From Galbibacter marinus (lineage in GTDB: Bacteria > Bacteroidota > Bacteroidia > Flavobacteriales > Flavobacteriaceae): a stretch of 44,264 nt of DNA. A program made the translations under genes and the position numbers. Where the stretch lies: contig NZ_AMSG01000023.1 of assembly GCF_000300875.1 (NCBI RefSeq), positions 1-44,264 on the forward strand. Direction: 5' to 3'. Shown here piece after piece: positions 1 to 7,970 of this stretch; positions within the stretch are counted from its first letter, which is position 1, and each line of letters opens with the position of its first letter. A model generated the notes under the pieces. It was not told the origin of the DNA. It did no database searches and saw nothing but the letters and a program-made list of their open reading frames with translations.

Positions 1-383
1 GATATGATTTGTGTTTTAACTTCATTCTATTATTAAATAGTCTAAATTTTTGTAGAAGTACAAATTATTTTACAGAACCGCAACTATTTTGTGAAACATT
101 CCGTACCTATTTAAAATTCACTTTTCAATCCATAGCCGATAATTCAGATTTTACCGTAGAAGTTTTCGAGAGAGATATTAACCACATCCATTTTCTCATT
201 CGTTACATTCCAAGGTTATCCGTTTCTCAAATTGTTCATAGGTTAAAACAAGAATCTACACGCCAGTTATGGTTGTTACATCATACCACATTAGGTCAAT
301 AGTATTGGTATCAGCGTTTACTTTGTTCAATAGGTGAAGCATCACCAGAAACAATACGTCAATACATTTTAAGCCAAGGTTAA
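1..383 (+). pseudogene. IS200/IS605-type transposase (TnpA), 5'-truncated by the window and interrupted by a stop
   Basis: This is the C-terminal part of a small Y1 (HUH) transposase. The reading frame contains the HIHFLI segment (the HUH metal-binding motif) near base 157-195. It is then cut by an in-frame TAG at 300-302. The same frame resumes at once with YWYQRLLCSIGE and ends at the TAA at 381-383. The tyrosine in TIRQYI, which sits where the family has its catalytic Tyr, lies after the stop. The metal site and the nucleophile are therefore on separate peptides, so the protein is probably inactive unless read through. The 5' end lies outside the window or is lost. The right-end hairpin follows directly. 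Confidence 0.8.
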
Positions 384-405
384 TTACTACCTTTGTCGCT
401 TACAT

Positions 406-432
406 CCCACTGACCCTATAGGCATCAGTGGG
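406..432 (+). repeat. Hairpin at the right end of the IS200-type element
   Basis: CCCACTGA (406-413) and TCAGTGGG (425-432) form a perfect 8-bp stem with an 11-nt loop, 22 nt after the transposase frame ends. IS200/IS605 elements carry such subterminal hairpins as the TnpA recognition structure. The exact cleavage site and insertion target cannot be fixed from one copy. Confidence 0.6.
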
Positions 433-501
433 TTTTACGCGCCGATTTATAAAAACCTATTTTTACATCAGCGAACTATAAACACAGAGGATTTACAACA
501 T

Positions 502-1746
502 ATGACTGCACAAATCTTATTTTATATCATCATTGCGATTTTGATCATCGATTATTTTATCGATAGTATTATAGGCAATCTAAACGCTCAAAAATTTGAT
601 GATCCCATTCCTGAAGATTTAAAAGACGTCTATCAAAAAGAGGAATACGAAAAATCACAAGCATATAAAATGGAGAATTACCGCTTCTCCAATACCACTG
701 GAATGTTCTCCTTAATTTTAACGTTAGGTTTTTTGATGTTAGATGGTTTTGATATGGTAGATCAATTCGCTCGAGAAACAACATCTAACCCCATTCTTAT
801 CACCCTAATCTTCTTTGGTGTAATTATTTTGGGTAGTGACATCATTACTACTCCATTTTCCTACTACCACACCTTTGTGATCGAAGAGAAATATGGCTTC
901 AATAAATCCAGTCTAAAAACCTTCATACTGGACAAACTCAAGGGCTGGATTATGATGGCAATCATAGGAGGAGGAATACTCGCTCTAATTGTTTGGTTCT
1001 ATCAAGTAGCAGGAGATAGCTTTTGGCTTTATGCTTGGGGTGTGGTGGCTGCATTTACCCTATTTATCAACATGTTTTACAGCAGAATCATCGTCCCTCT
1101 TTTCAATAAACAAAGTCCTTTGGAGGATGGAAGTTTAAAAACAAAAATACAGCAGTATGCCGCTAAAGTAGGCTTTGAGTTGGATAATATTTTTGTAATA
1201 GATGGCTCCAAGCGCTCCACCAAAGCAAACGCTTATTTTTCAGGCTTCGGAAAACAAAAAAGAATCACTCTTTATGATACCCTGATCAAAGATTTAGAAG
1301 AGGAAGAAATCGTAGCAGTACTAGCCCATGAGGTAGGTCATTATAAACGAAAACACATTATCTTCAACATTGTAGCCTCTATAGCATTAACAGGGGTGAC
1401 CCTCTACATCCTTTCACTCTTTATTAGTGTACCTGTACTTTCTTTAGCAATTGGAGTTTCCAAATCTAGCTTCCATGCTGGGCTAATAGCCTTTGGAATC
1501 TTATATAGTCCAATCTCAGCGTTAACATCACTTGTTATGAATTATTTTTCAAGAAAGTTCGAATACCAAGCAGACAATTACGCTAAAGAGACTTATGCTG
1601 CACAACCACTTATAACCTCCCTGAAAAAACTCTCAAAAAACAGCTTGAGTAATTTAACCCCTCATCCAACATATGTTTTTGTTAACTATTCACACCCTAC
1701 TCTACTTCAGCGATTTAAAAATTTAAAACAGGGCACTCATAAGTAA
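502..1746 (+). CDS. M48 family metallopeptidase, Ste24/CAAX prenyl protease type
   Basis: A 414-aa integral membrane zinc protease. The zinc site is visible as HEVGH (His276, Glu277, His280), with the third ligand Glu354 in the EYQAD segment. Several hydrophobic segments flank the site: one at the N-terminus, others around residues 65-120 and 150-195, and a pair after the HEVGH. This is the layout of the M48 N-terminal plus catalytic domains of Ste24. Bacteria lack prenylated proteins, so the substrate is probably a membrane or periplasmic protein in quality control; that is inference. The ATG at 502 follows the IS relic by about 70 bp. A hairpin overlaps the stop codon. Confidence 0.9.
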   Translation: MTAQILFYIIIAILIIDYFIDSIIGNLNAQKFDDPIPEDLKDVYQKEEYEKSQAYKMENYRFSNTTGMFSLILTLGFLMLDGFDMVDQFARETTSNPILITLIFFGVIILGSDIITTPFSYYHTFVIEEKYGFNKSSLKTFILDKLKGWIMMAIIGGGILALIVWFYQVAGDSFWLYAWGVVAAFTLFINMFYSRIIVPLFNKQSPLEDGSLKTKIQQYAAKVGFELDNIFVIDGSKRSTKANAYFSGFGKQKRITLYDTLIKDLEEEEIVAVLAHEVGHYKRKHIIFNIVASIALTGVTLYILSLFISVPVLSLAIGVSKSSFHAGLIAFGILYSPISALTSLVMNYFSRKFEYQADNYAKETYAAQPLITSLKKLSKNSLSNLTPHPTYVFVNYSHPTLLQRFKNLKQGTHK

Positions 1747-1763
1747 CACTTGAGTTACTTATG
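1738..1763 (+). terminator. Perfect 10-bp stem-loop overlapping the M48 protease stop codon
   Basis: CATAAGTAAC (1738-1747) and GTTACTTATG (1754-1763) are perfect inverted repeats around a 6-nt loop. The protease stop TAA (1744-1746) lies inside the left arm. No strong T-run follows, so it may be a weak terminator or an mRNA-stabilising 3' end. Confidence 0.45.
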
Positions 1764-1863
1764 TAAATTACTATATACTAAGGACATACAAACAATATGG
1801 TGACCACTGAATTGGTAAGGTTTCGACAATAGCCTAGACCAATAGAAACAGGCACAAAATTTG

Positions 1864-1894
1864 TTGTTTAATAATAAAGATTATTTTACATTTA
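1864..1894 (+). promoter_or_regulatory. Predicted Bacteroidota-type promoter for the (p)ppGpp synthetase gene
   Basis: TTG (1864-1866), a 20-nt spacer and TACATTTA (1887-1894) match the Bacteroidota consensus TTG / TAnnTTTG except for the last base. The -7 element ends 4 nt before the ATG, so a transcript starting at the usual distance would be leaderless or nearly so. Confidence 0.45.
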
Positions 1895-1898
1895 GTCT

Positions 1899-4103
1899 AT
1901 GAGGGTATTAGATGAAGAAAAAGAAAACAAACAGATAGCACGACAATATAAGGAGTTATTGCGCATCAGTTACCAGACGCTAAGCGATGAGGATAAAAAA
2001 CTCATACGTCACGCGTTTGATACAGCAGTAGATGCACATAAGGATGTACGACGTAAGAGTGGTGAGGCCTATATATTCCATCCCATTGCCGTAGCTAAGA
2101 TTGTTGCCCAACAAATCGGATTGGATGCGACAGCCATTGCTGCTGCCTTATTGCACGATGTGGTAGAAGACACTGCTTATACTCTTGAGGACATGAACGA
2201 GATGTTTGGAGAAACCGTAGCACGTATTGTCGACGGCCTTACCAAAATCTCCAAGATATCCTCCGAACAAGACATTTCTCTACAAGCAGAGAACTTCCGT
2301 AAAATGCTACTTACCCTAAATGATGATGTTCGGGTAATACTAATTAAAATAGCGGACAGACTGCACAATATGCAGACCATGGATTCCATGGCTCCGCATA
2401 AGCAGGTTAAGATAGCTTCAGAGACATTATACATTTACGCTCCTTTAGCCCATCGTATCGGGCTATATAATATCAAAACAGAGCTTGAAGACTTAGGACT
2501 CAAATACACAGAGCCAGCAGTTTATAATGAACTGGTGAGCAAAATGGAAGAGAGCCAAGAATCCCAACAAGAATACATCGAGTCCTTTAGTGAAATCATA
2601 AAAGAGAGCTTAGATGCCGAAGGATTGAATTACGTGATACGAGGACGTTCTAAATCAATATTTTCAATTCATCGCAAAATGAAAGCGCAGAACGTCAGTT
2701 TTGACGAGGTTTATGACAAATTTGCGCTTAGGATCATCTATAAAAGTGATCGGGATAATGAGAAGTTTTTAGCATGGAAGATTTATTCCATTGTAACAGA
2801 TCACTTTCGTCCTAACCCTACCCGATTACGGGATTGGATTTCATCTCCAAAAGGAACAGGTTACGAGGCGCTTCACATCACAGTAATAGGCCCAAAAGGT
2901 CGCTGGGTTGAGGTGCAAATAAGAAGTGAGCGTATGCATGAGATTGCAGAAAAAGGGTATGCAGCTCACTTTAAATACAAACATGGAGACCAAAAAGAAC
3001 AAGGAATAGAAAGCTGGTTGAATAAACTACAAGAGGCACTAGAAAATGCTGAAGGCAATGCGGTAGATTTTGTGGAAGAATTTAAATTAAACCTCTATTC
3101 CAAAGAAATTTTTGTCTTTACTCCCAAGGGAGAATTAAAATCCCTACCTAAGGGGGCAACACCACTAGACTTTGCCTTTAACATCCATACTGAAATTGGA
3201 GTCAAAACCAGAGGAGCTAAAGTCAATGGTAAACTAGTACCACTGAGTAGAGAATTAAAAAGTGGAGATCAAGTTGAGATTATCACCTCGGAAAGCTCCA
3301 AACCAACTGCCAACTGGCTAGACTATACTACCACAGCAAGAGCGCGATCAAAAATTAAATCTTCCTTAAAAGAAGAGAAGAAAAAAATTGGAGAAGAAGG
3401 AAAAGAGTTACTCAGACGTAAACTAAAACAACTCAAGATCACCCTTAACGAAAAAACGGTGAATGATTTGGTGGTTTACTTTAAGCTCAAAACGAGCCTA
3501 GATTTATTTTACCGAGTTGGAATCAACACAATTGATAACCAGAAGTTAAAGGAGTTTGCAGCCTCAAGAAACAATACCTTTATCAATTTCTTTAAAAACA
3601 GGATCCGCAAACCTGCCACGGCAGAGGAAATCCATAAAGAAGAGGTTACCAATAATTATGACTCCTTAGTTTTTGGTAAAGAAGAAGAAAAGCTGGACTA
3701 TACTTTTTCAAAATGTTGCACGCCAATTCCAGGGGATGATGTCTTTGGTTTTATAACCGTAAATGAAGGTATTAAAGTACACACAAAGAATTGTCCAAAT
3801 GCCATTAGTTTACAATCCAATTATGCCTATCGCATTATTGCAGCCAAGTGGATTGACTCCACGCAACAGGAATTTACAGTAATCATTAAATTGGAGGGGC
3901 TTGATAATTTAGGACTTGTCAACAACGTTACTAAGGTCATATCGAGCAACATGCATGTAAATATGAAAAGTATTAACTTTGAAACCGAAGGTGGAGTGTT
4001 TTCAGGCAAGATCACTGTGGAAGTAAAAAATAAAACCATATTGAAAAAATTGTTAGAAAACCTTAAAAAGATTAATGGTATCGATAAAGTAAGACGAATT
4101 TAA
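1899..4103 (+). CDS. Bifunctional (p)ppGpp synthetase/hydrolase (RelA/SpoT homologue)
   Basis: A 734-aa long RSH enzyme that makes and degrades the stringent-response alarmone. The N-terminal HD hydrolase domain shows His61 and the HDVVED motif (His86-Asp91), so hydrolysis should be intact. The synthetase domain follows at about 235-350 (YDKFALRII, then GYEALH and the EVQIRS segment). Next come a TGS domain (about 395-455, starting IFVFTPKGE), a conserved Cys-Cys region (FSKCCTPIPGDD) and a C-terminal ACT domain (about 660-734). Length and order match the full-length family. This is the only RSH gene in the window, and the intact HD and synthetase motifs argue for a bifunctional Rel rather than a one-way RelA. 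The fur-like and purA genes follow on the same strand. Confidence 0.95.
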   Translation: MRVLDEEKENKQIARQYKELLRISYQTLSDEDKKLIRHAFDTAVDAHKDVRRKSGEAYIFHPIAVAKIVAQQIGLDATAIAAALLHDVVEDTAYTLEDMNEMFGETVARIVDGLTKISKISSEQDISLQAENFRKMLLTLNDDVRVILIKIADRLHNMQTMDSMAPHKQVKIASETLYIYAPLAHRIGLYNIKTELEDLGLKYTEPAVYNELVSKMEESQESQQEYIESFSEIIKESLDAEGLNYVIRGRSKSIFSIHRKMKAQNVSFDEVYDKFALRIIYKSDRDNEKFLAWKIYSIVTDHFRPNPTRLRDWISSPKGTGYEALHITVIGPKGRWVEVQIRSERMHEIAEKGYAAHFKYKHGDQKEQGIESWLNKLQEALENAEGNAVDFVEEFKLNLYSKEIFVFTPKGELKSLPKGATPLDFAFNIHTEIGVKTRGAKVNGKLVPLSRELKSGDQVEIITSESSKPTANWLDYTTTARARSKIKSSLKEEKKKIGEEGKELLRRKLKQLKITLNEKTVNDLVVYFKLKTSLDLFYRVGINTIDNQKLKEFAASRNNTFINFFKNRIRKPATAEEIHKEEVTNNYDSLVFGKEEEKLDYTFSKCCTPIPGDDVFGFITVNEGIKVHTKNCPNAISLQSNYAYRIIAAKWIDSTQQEFTVIIKLEGLDNLGLVNNVTKVISSNMHVNMKSINFETEGGVFSGKITVEVKNKTILKKLLENLKKINGIDKVRRI

Positions 4104-4113
4104 TTTTAAACAC

Positions 4114-4121
4114 TACATTTG
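4114..4121 (+). promoter_or_regulatory. Candidate -7 element upstream of the Fur-family gene
   Basis: TACATTTG matches the Bacteroidota -7 consensus TAnnTTTG exactly and lies 23 nt before the ATG at 4145. No clear TTG was found at the usual -33 distance, so the promoter is tentative. Confidence 0.4.
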
Positions 4122-4144
4122 TAGTTTAATTTGCAGACCTGATC

Positions 4145-4588
4145 ATGACGACAGATAAGAATCAAGAAATCGTTAAAAATGTGTTCACTAGCTTCTTAGA
4201 GGATAACAAGCACAGGAAAACTCCTGAGCGTTATGCCATCCTACAAGAAATCTACCAAAGTGACGAACATTTTGATATCGAATCGCTCTATATCAAGATG
4301 AAGAACAAAAATTACAGGGTTTCGCGTGCAACTTTGTACAACACCATTGAATTATTATTGGAATGCCGCTTGGTTAGAAAGCATCAATTTGGTCAAAATC
4401 AGGCTCATTATGAGAAATCCTATTTTGACAAGCAACACGATCATGTTATCCTCACCGACACTGGAGAAGTGATGGAATTTTGTGATCCTCGCATACAAAA
4501 CATAAAAAAAACAATAGAAGAGGTTTTTGACATTAAAATTGACAACCATTCTCTTTATTTCTACGGAACAAAAAATCAAAAAAATTAA
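4145..4588 (+). CDS. Fur-family metal- or peroxide-responsive transcriptional regulator
   Basis: A 147-aa DNA-binding repressor-type protein. The N-terminal winged helix is recognisable by [12 protein letters not shown] and [13 protein letters not shown]. The C-terminal dimerisation part carries the QHDHVI segment with two regulatory-site histidines and then [11 protein letters not shown]. The structural-zinc CxxC of classical Fur (ICxxCGxV) is missing: the same position reads LTDTGEV. It could sense iron (Fur) or peroxide (PerR type), and katG lies about 12 kb downstream; the sequence does not decide. The gene lies 41 nt after the RSH gene and 18 nt before purA, so it may be co-transcribed with purA. 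Confidence 0.85.
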   Translation: MTTDKNQEIVKNVFTSFLEDNKHRKTPERYAILQEIYQSDEHFDIESLYIKMKNKNYRVSRATLYNTIELLLECRLVRKHQFGQNQAHYEKSYFDKQHDHVILTDTGEVMEFCDPRIQNIKKTIEEVFDIKIDNHSLYFYGTKNQKN

Positions 4589-4606
4589 TCATTTTATTTA
4601 CGGACA

Positions 4607-5878
4607 ATGGCAGTAGATTTACTACTAGGACTACAATGGGGAGACGAAGGAAAAGGTAAAATCGTAGACGTTCTCACCAAAAACTACAATATTATTGCCC
4701 GTTTTCAAGGAGGGCCTAACGCTGGTCACACTTTAGAATTCGACGGCATCAAACACGTTTTAAGAACCATACCTTCTGGAATTTTTCACAAGGACTCCAT
4801 AAATGTCATTGGCAACGGAGTGGTAATTGATCCCGTTGTATTTGTGAAGGAACTTGAAGGTCTTCAACAATTCAATATTGATTACAAATCAAAACTTATA
4901 ATTTCCAGAAAGGCCCACCTAATCCTACCTACCCACCGCCTATTGGATGCCGCTTCTGAAGCATCAAAAGGAAAGGCTAAGATTGGATCTACTCTTAAAG
5001 GAATTGGTCCAACTTACATGGATAAAACAGGTAGAAATGGCCTTAGAATTGGTGATCTAGAACTGGAAGATTTCAAAGAACGCTATAGAGCATTAGCAGA
5101 TAAACATCAGGCCATGATTGATTTCTACAATGTAGATATTCAATATGACCTAGATGAATTAGAAGAAGAATTTTTCCTTGCCGTAGAAGAGTTAAAAACC
5201 CTTCAATTTATCGACAGTGAAGAATACTTAAACCAAGCATTAAAAAATAATAAAACGATCCTTGCTGAGGGAGCACAAGGATCCTTATTGGATATCGATT
5301 TTGGAACTTATCCATTTGTAACCTCTTCAAACACTACTGCTGCGGGAGCTTGTACTGGACTTGGTGTAGCTCCCAATAGAATTGGTGAAGTGTTTGGTAT
5401 ATTTAAAGCCTATACCACAAGAGTCGGTAGCGGTCCTTTCCCGACAGAGTTATTTGATGAAGTGGGTCAAAAAATGGCAAAGATCGGAAACGAATTTGGA
5501 GCTGTCACTGGAAGACCAAGACGATGTGGCTGGCTAGATTTAGTGGCTTTAAAATACGCTGTTCAAGTTAACGGAGTAACGCAACTAATGATGATGAAAG
5601 CTGATGTATTAAGTGGTTTTGAAAAACTAAAAGTTTGTACGGCCTACAAATACAACGGAGAAACTATTGAGCACCTGCCTTACACTATCGAGCCAGAAAA
5701 CCTAAGTCCTGTTTATACAGAGATGAAAGGTTGGGCTAAAGATCTTACTAAGCTTGACTCTGAGAAGGACTTTCCAAAAGAATTAAACGACTATATCGAG
5801 TTTTTAGAAAAAGAACTAGAGGTGCCTATTAAAATAGTATCTGTCGGTCCAGATAGAACACAAACCATTCATAGGTAG
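4607..5878 (+). CDS. purA: Adenylosuccinate synthase
   Basis: A 423-aa cytosolic enzyme that joins IMP and aspartate using GTP, the first committed step from IMP to AMP. The N-terminal GTP-binding loop GDEGKGKIVD (from about residue 12) holds the catalytic Asp. GPNAGHT, the IGPTYMDKTGRNGLR segment, TRVGSGPFPTE and GRPRRCGWLD are all in place, as is the GPDRTQTI C-terminal signature. Full length, no disruption. The start at ATG 4607 puts the family-typical VDLLLGLQWGDEGKGK at the very N-terminus. The gene ends at a strong terminator. Confidence 0.97.
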   Translation: MAVDLLLGLQWGDEGKGKIVDVLTKNYNIIARFQGGPNAGHTLEFDGIKHVLRTIPSGIFHKDSINVIGNGVVIDPVVFVKELEGLQQFNIDYKSKLIISRKAHLILPTHRLLDAASEASKGKAKIGSTLKGIGPTYMDKTGRNGLRIGDLELEDFKERYRALADKHQAMIDFYNVDIQYDLDELEEEFFLAVEELKTLQFIDSEEYLNQALKNNKTILAEGAQGSLLDIDFGTYPFVTSSNTTAAGACTGLGVAPNRIGEVFGIFKAYTTRVGSGPFPTELFDEVGQKMAKIGNEFGAVTGRPRRCGWLDLVALKYAVQVNGVTQLMMMKADVLSGFEKLKVCTAYKYNGETIEHLPYTIEPENLSPVYTEMKGWAKDLTKLDSEKDFPKELNDYIEFLEKELEVPIKIVSVGPDRTQTIHR

Positions 5879-5926
5879 ATTTAAAAACGAAACATCTAGG
5901 TTATATATTTTTACAAATTTAAGCAC

Positions 5927-5959
5927 AAACCGGTTCTTTTTGGATCGGTTTTGTTTTTT
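5927..5959 (+). terminator. Rho-independent terminator after purA
   Basis: AACCGGTTC (5928-5936) pairs with GGATCGGTT (5942-5950) through nine pairs, two of them G-T, around a TTTTT loop. A T-rich run (5951-5959) follows. It lies 50 nt past the purA stop. Confidence 0.75.
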
Positions 5960-6009
5960 AACCGTAGTTGAAAAATTAACTCCTAAAAAGTACCACTAAT
6001 TCTTTGCCA

Positions 6010-6260
6010 TTATAAACGATCATTCTCTGGATTTGGATATACGCCGAGAACTATGGAAGGATCAATGCCCATTCTGATGCTTATCTCTCGTGCAATTTTT
6101 AACGTTGGCTCACTTTTAAAACTAAAATTCAATAATTCAGGCAACCCTAATCTAAAAAATGGTCTTAATCAAGTAAATCTCCAAAAGCCAACCAATCACA
6201 TCCATAAGAATTTGTAAGTAATCTATAGAAACCGAGACCATTAGAATGAACATGAGTTGC
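6010..6260 (-). pseudogene. Decayed gene remnant, possibly the C-terminus of an ImmA/IrrE- or HigA-like protein
   Basis: The space between purA and the glycosylase holds two adjoining open frames on the minus strand. The first (6260 down to 6165) reads SNGLGFYRLLTNSYGCDWLA and ends in a stop. The second, in another frame (6168 down to a TAA at 6010-6012), reads EPTLKIAREISIRMGIDPS followed by IVLGVYP. They can be joined by a single frameshift near 6167. The second piece resembles the closing helix of ImmA/IrrE or HigA-type proteins, where IHPGIVVGRLQ is usual. No start or full domain remains. Identity is uncertain; the coding character is the main evidence. Confidence 0.3.
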
Positions 6261-6299
6261 TTTATTTCAAATTAGAGCAACAAGGAAGAATTTTGATAC

Positions 6300-6881
6300 A
6301 TGAAAGACCTACTTTTTGAAATACGAAACTGCACCACCTGCAGTGGACTTTTACCCAATGCCCCAAGGCCCGTAATTAGAGCGAATAATATATCCAAAAT
6401 TGTAGTGATAGGACAAGCTCCTGGACGAAAAGTCCAACAAAGTGGTATTCCCTGGGATGATGCCAGTGGAGCCAACTTAAGAGATTGGTTGGGTGTGGAC
6501 AATGACACCTTTTACAACGAAGATTTGTTTGCACTTATGCCTATGGGGTTTTGCTATCCAGGCACTGGTAAATCAGGTGACTTACCACCTCGAAAAGAAT
6601 GTGCACCCCTGTGGCATAGTCGATTGCTTCATGCGATGCCTGAGGCAAAGTTGATTCTTTTAATTGGCCAGTATGCTCAAAAATACTATTTACAAAAAAC
6701 AGATAAAAAAAATTTAACCCAGCGAGTAAAAGACTTTCACCAGTATATGCCAAGTTATTTTCCATTACCACACCCCTCCCCCAGAAATAATTTATGGCAA
6801 AAAAAGAATCCGTGGTTTAAATCAGACTTACTACCGATCCTAAAGGCGGAAGTCGGACTAATCCTAGAGGATTCTCTCTAA
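6300..6881 (+). CDS. Uracil-DNA glycosylase superfamily protein (family 4-like, probable 4Fe-4S)
   Basis: A 193-aa protein of the uracil-DNA glycosylase fold, which removes uracil from DNA in base-excision repair. Motif A is GQAPG (residues 38-42) and motif B is HPSPR (158-162). Four cysteines, C11-x2-C14 and C85-x15-C101, have the spacing of the iron-sulfur cluster ligands of family 4 enzymes. The length is usual. The ATG at 6300 opens directly onto the CTTC cysteine pair, supporting this start. It converges with the TauE/SafE gene, with 9 nt between their ends. It could belong to a neighbouring family (5 or X); motif detail alone cannot exclude that. Confidence 0.8.
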   Translation: MKDLLFEIRNCTTCSGLLPNAPRPVIRANNISKIVVIGQAPGRKVQQSGIPWDDASGANLRDWLGVDNDTFYNEDLFALMPMGFCYPGTGKSGDLPPRKECAPLWHSRLLHAMPEAKLILLIGQYAQKYYLQKTDKKNLTQRVKDFHQYMPSYFPLPHPSPRNNLWQKKNPWFKSDLLPILKAEVGLILEDSL

Positions 6882-6890
6882 CAGAGAAAT

Positions 6891-7631
6891 TTAAAAAAGC
6901 ATTCCTAAAGCAGAAATACACAACAAACATAGTAATGACTTTTTAAACAAGTCCTCGTTGATGATATTGAAGGTTAATTTACCCATACTCTGGGCTAGAA
7001 GAAAAACTGGCAATATCAAAAGACTTATTTTCACATGTGAGAAATTTAAAATTCCACTTATTGCAAGTGCAGGTACCCTCACTAAGGTTACCATTCCAAA
7101 AATACCAATCATAGTCGCCCGAAATATTTTGATGGAAGAGGTTGAATTTTCAACACAAATCACATACAGTGGTCCTCCGGTAGAGAACAATCCAGAGAAA
7201 AATCCAGCCATAAAACCAAAACCAGCAATTCCTTTTCTCTTTAGTGTTAATTTTTGTCTTCCAGTAGCTACATACAATACATAAAGCAATATAAAAACAC
7301 CTAAGGCGCGTTTTAAAATTAGAGGTTTTGAAAAACGAAGAACCAGCACCCCTATGACAATTCCAATAACCGTTGCAATAACCAACTGACCAATTAGCCT
7401 TCTATCGATACTATGCCATTCCCTTGGTATTAAACTAACACTTGAGAAAAAGTAAAAGATGGAAACATAAGCGATCGCATCTGTAAGCGGCATGGCAAGT
7501 AATAAAATAGGGAAGGACACCAGTGTACCTGCAAACCCAACAACTGTTTGGACGTAAAATCCAGCAAAAATCCCTGTAGCCAAACAAAAAAGAAGCGTAT
7601 AATCCATAAATCGTGGTGTAAAAGTAATCAT
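6891..7631 (-). CDS. TauE/SafE (TSUP) family membrane permease
   Basis: A 246-aa polytopic inner-membrane protein with about eight hydrophobic segments in two similar halves. Glycine-rich GFAGTLVSFPILLL is near the N-terminus and its counterpart GFMAGFFSGLFSTGGPLYV is at about residues 137-156, the repeated signature of the sulfite/organosulfonate exporter family. The transported ion is not predictable. The gene is transcribed alone on the minus strand, converging with the glycosylase gene. An inverted repeat lies upstream. Confidence 0.85.
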   Translation of the reverse strand: MITFTPRFMDYTLLFCLATGIFAGFYVQTVVGFAGTLVSFPILLLAMPLTDAIAYVSIFYFFSSVSLIPREWHSIDRRLIGQLVIATVIGIVIGVLVLRFSKPLILKRALGVFILLYVLYVATGRQKLTLKRKGIAGFGFMAGFFSGLFSTGGPLYVICVENSTSSIKIFRATMIGIFGMVTLVRVPALAISGILNFSHVKISLLILPVFLLAQSMGKLTFNIINEDLFKKSLLCLLCISALGMLF

Positions 7632-7701
7632 TCCTCGTGAAGATCAAAACTATCTTAAAACCCACAACACCATAAATCAAATTAAGGCTAACAACTGTAA
7701 T

Positions 7702-7721
7702 TTACATTAGAAAAAATGTAA
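7702..7721. promoter_or_regulatory. Inverted repeat TTACATT-N6-AATGTAA
   Basis: A perfect 7-bp dyad between the divergently transcribed TauE/SafE and metallo-beta-lactamase-fold genes. The stretch 7632-7970 holds this dyad, a possible 51-codon frame and otherwise AT-rich sequence. The dyad may be an operator, but nothing identifies the protein. Confidence 0.25.
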
Positions 7722-7749
7722 TTTTATAGATACAACACACCAAAAGGTA

Positions 7750-7905
7750 ATGAATTCAAAAGAGCTTAAAATTACAGGAACATTTAAGGTTCAAATTAAA
7801 GCTTTCCTAAAAGCCCTGGGCCAAGACCCCTCCTTAATTTTTAATCTATACCATACCTCAAATTTTGAATTATTATCAACTTTACCCGTTCTCTTATCTC
7901 GATAA
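7750..7905 (+). CDS. Possible small protein, 51 codons, unrecognised
   Basis: An ATG-to-TAA frame starting MNSKELKITGTFKVQIKAFL, with mixed basic and hydrophobic composition. It has no recognised domain, signal peptide or membrane segment. It lies in the gap before the metallo-beta-lactamase-fold gene on the same strand. It may be a chance frame or a gene remnant; only its composition, which looks coding, argues for it. Confidence 0.2.
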   Translation: MNSKELKITGTFKVQIKAFLKALGQDPSLIFNLYHTSNFELLSTLPVLLSR

Positions 7906-7970
7906 TAAAATAAAAATGAAAAAAATACGTATATAATAAAATAAGAATTAACCACCTAAAAACCAACCAA

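Noticed and set aside
6872-6888. TTCTCT-N5-AGAGAA hairpin between the glycosylase and TauE/SafE genes as a terminator
   Set aside because: Only six weak pairs and no T-run on either strand.
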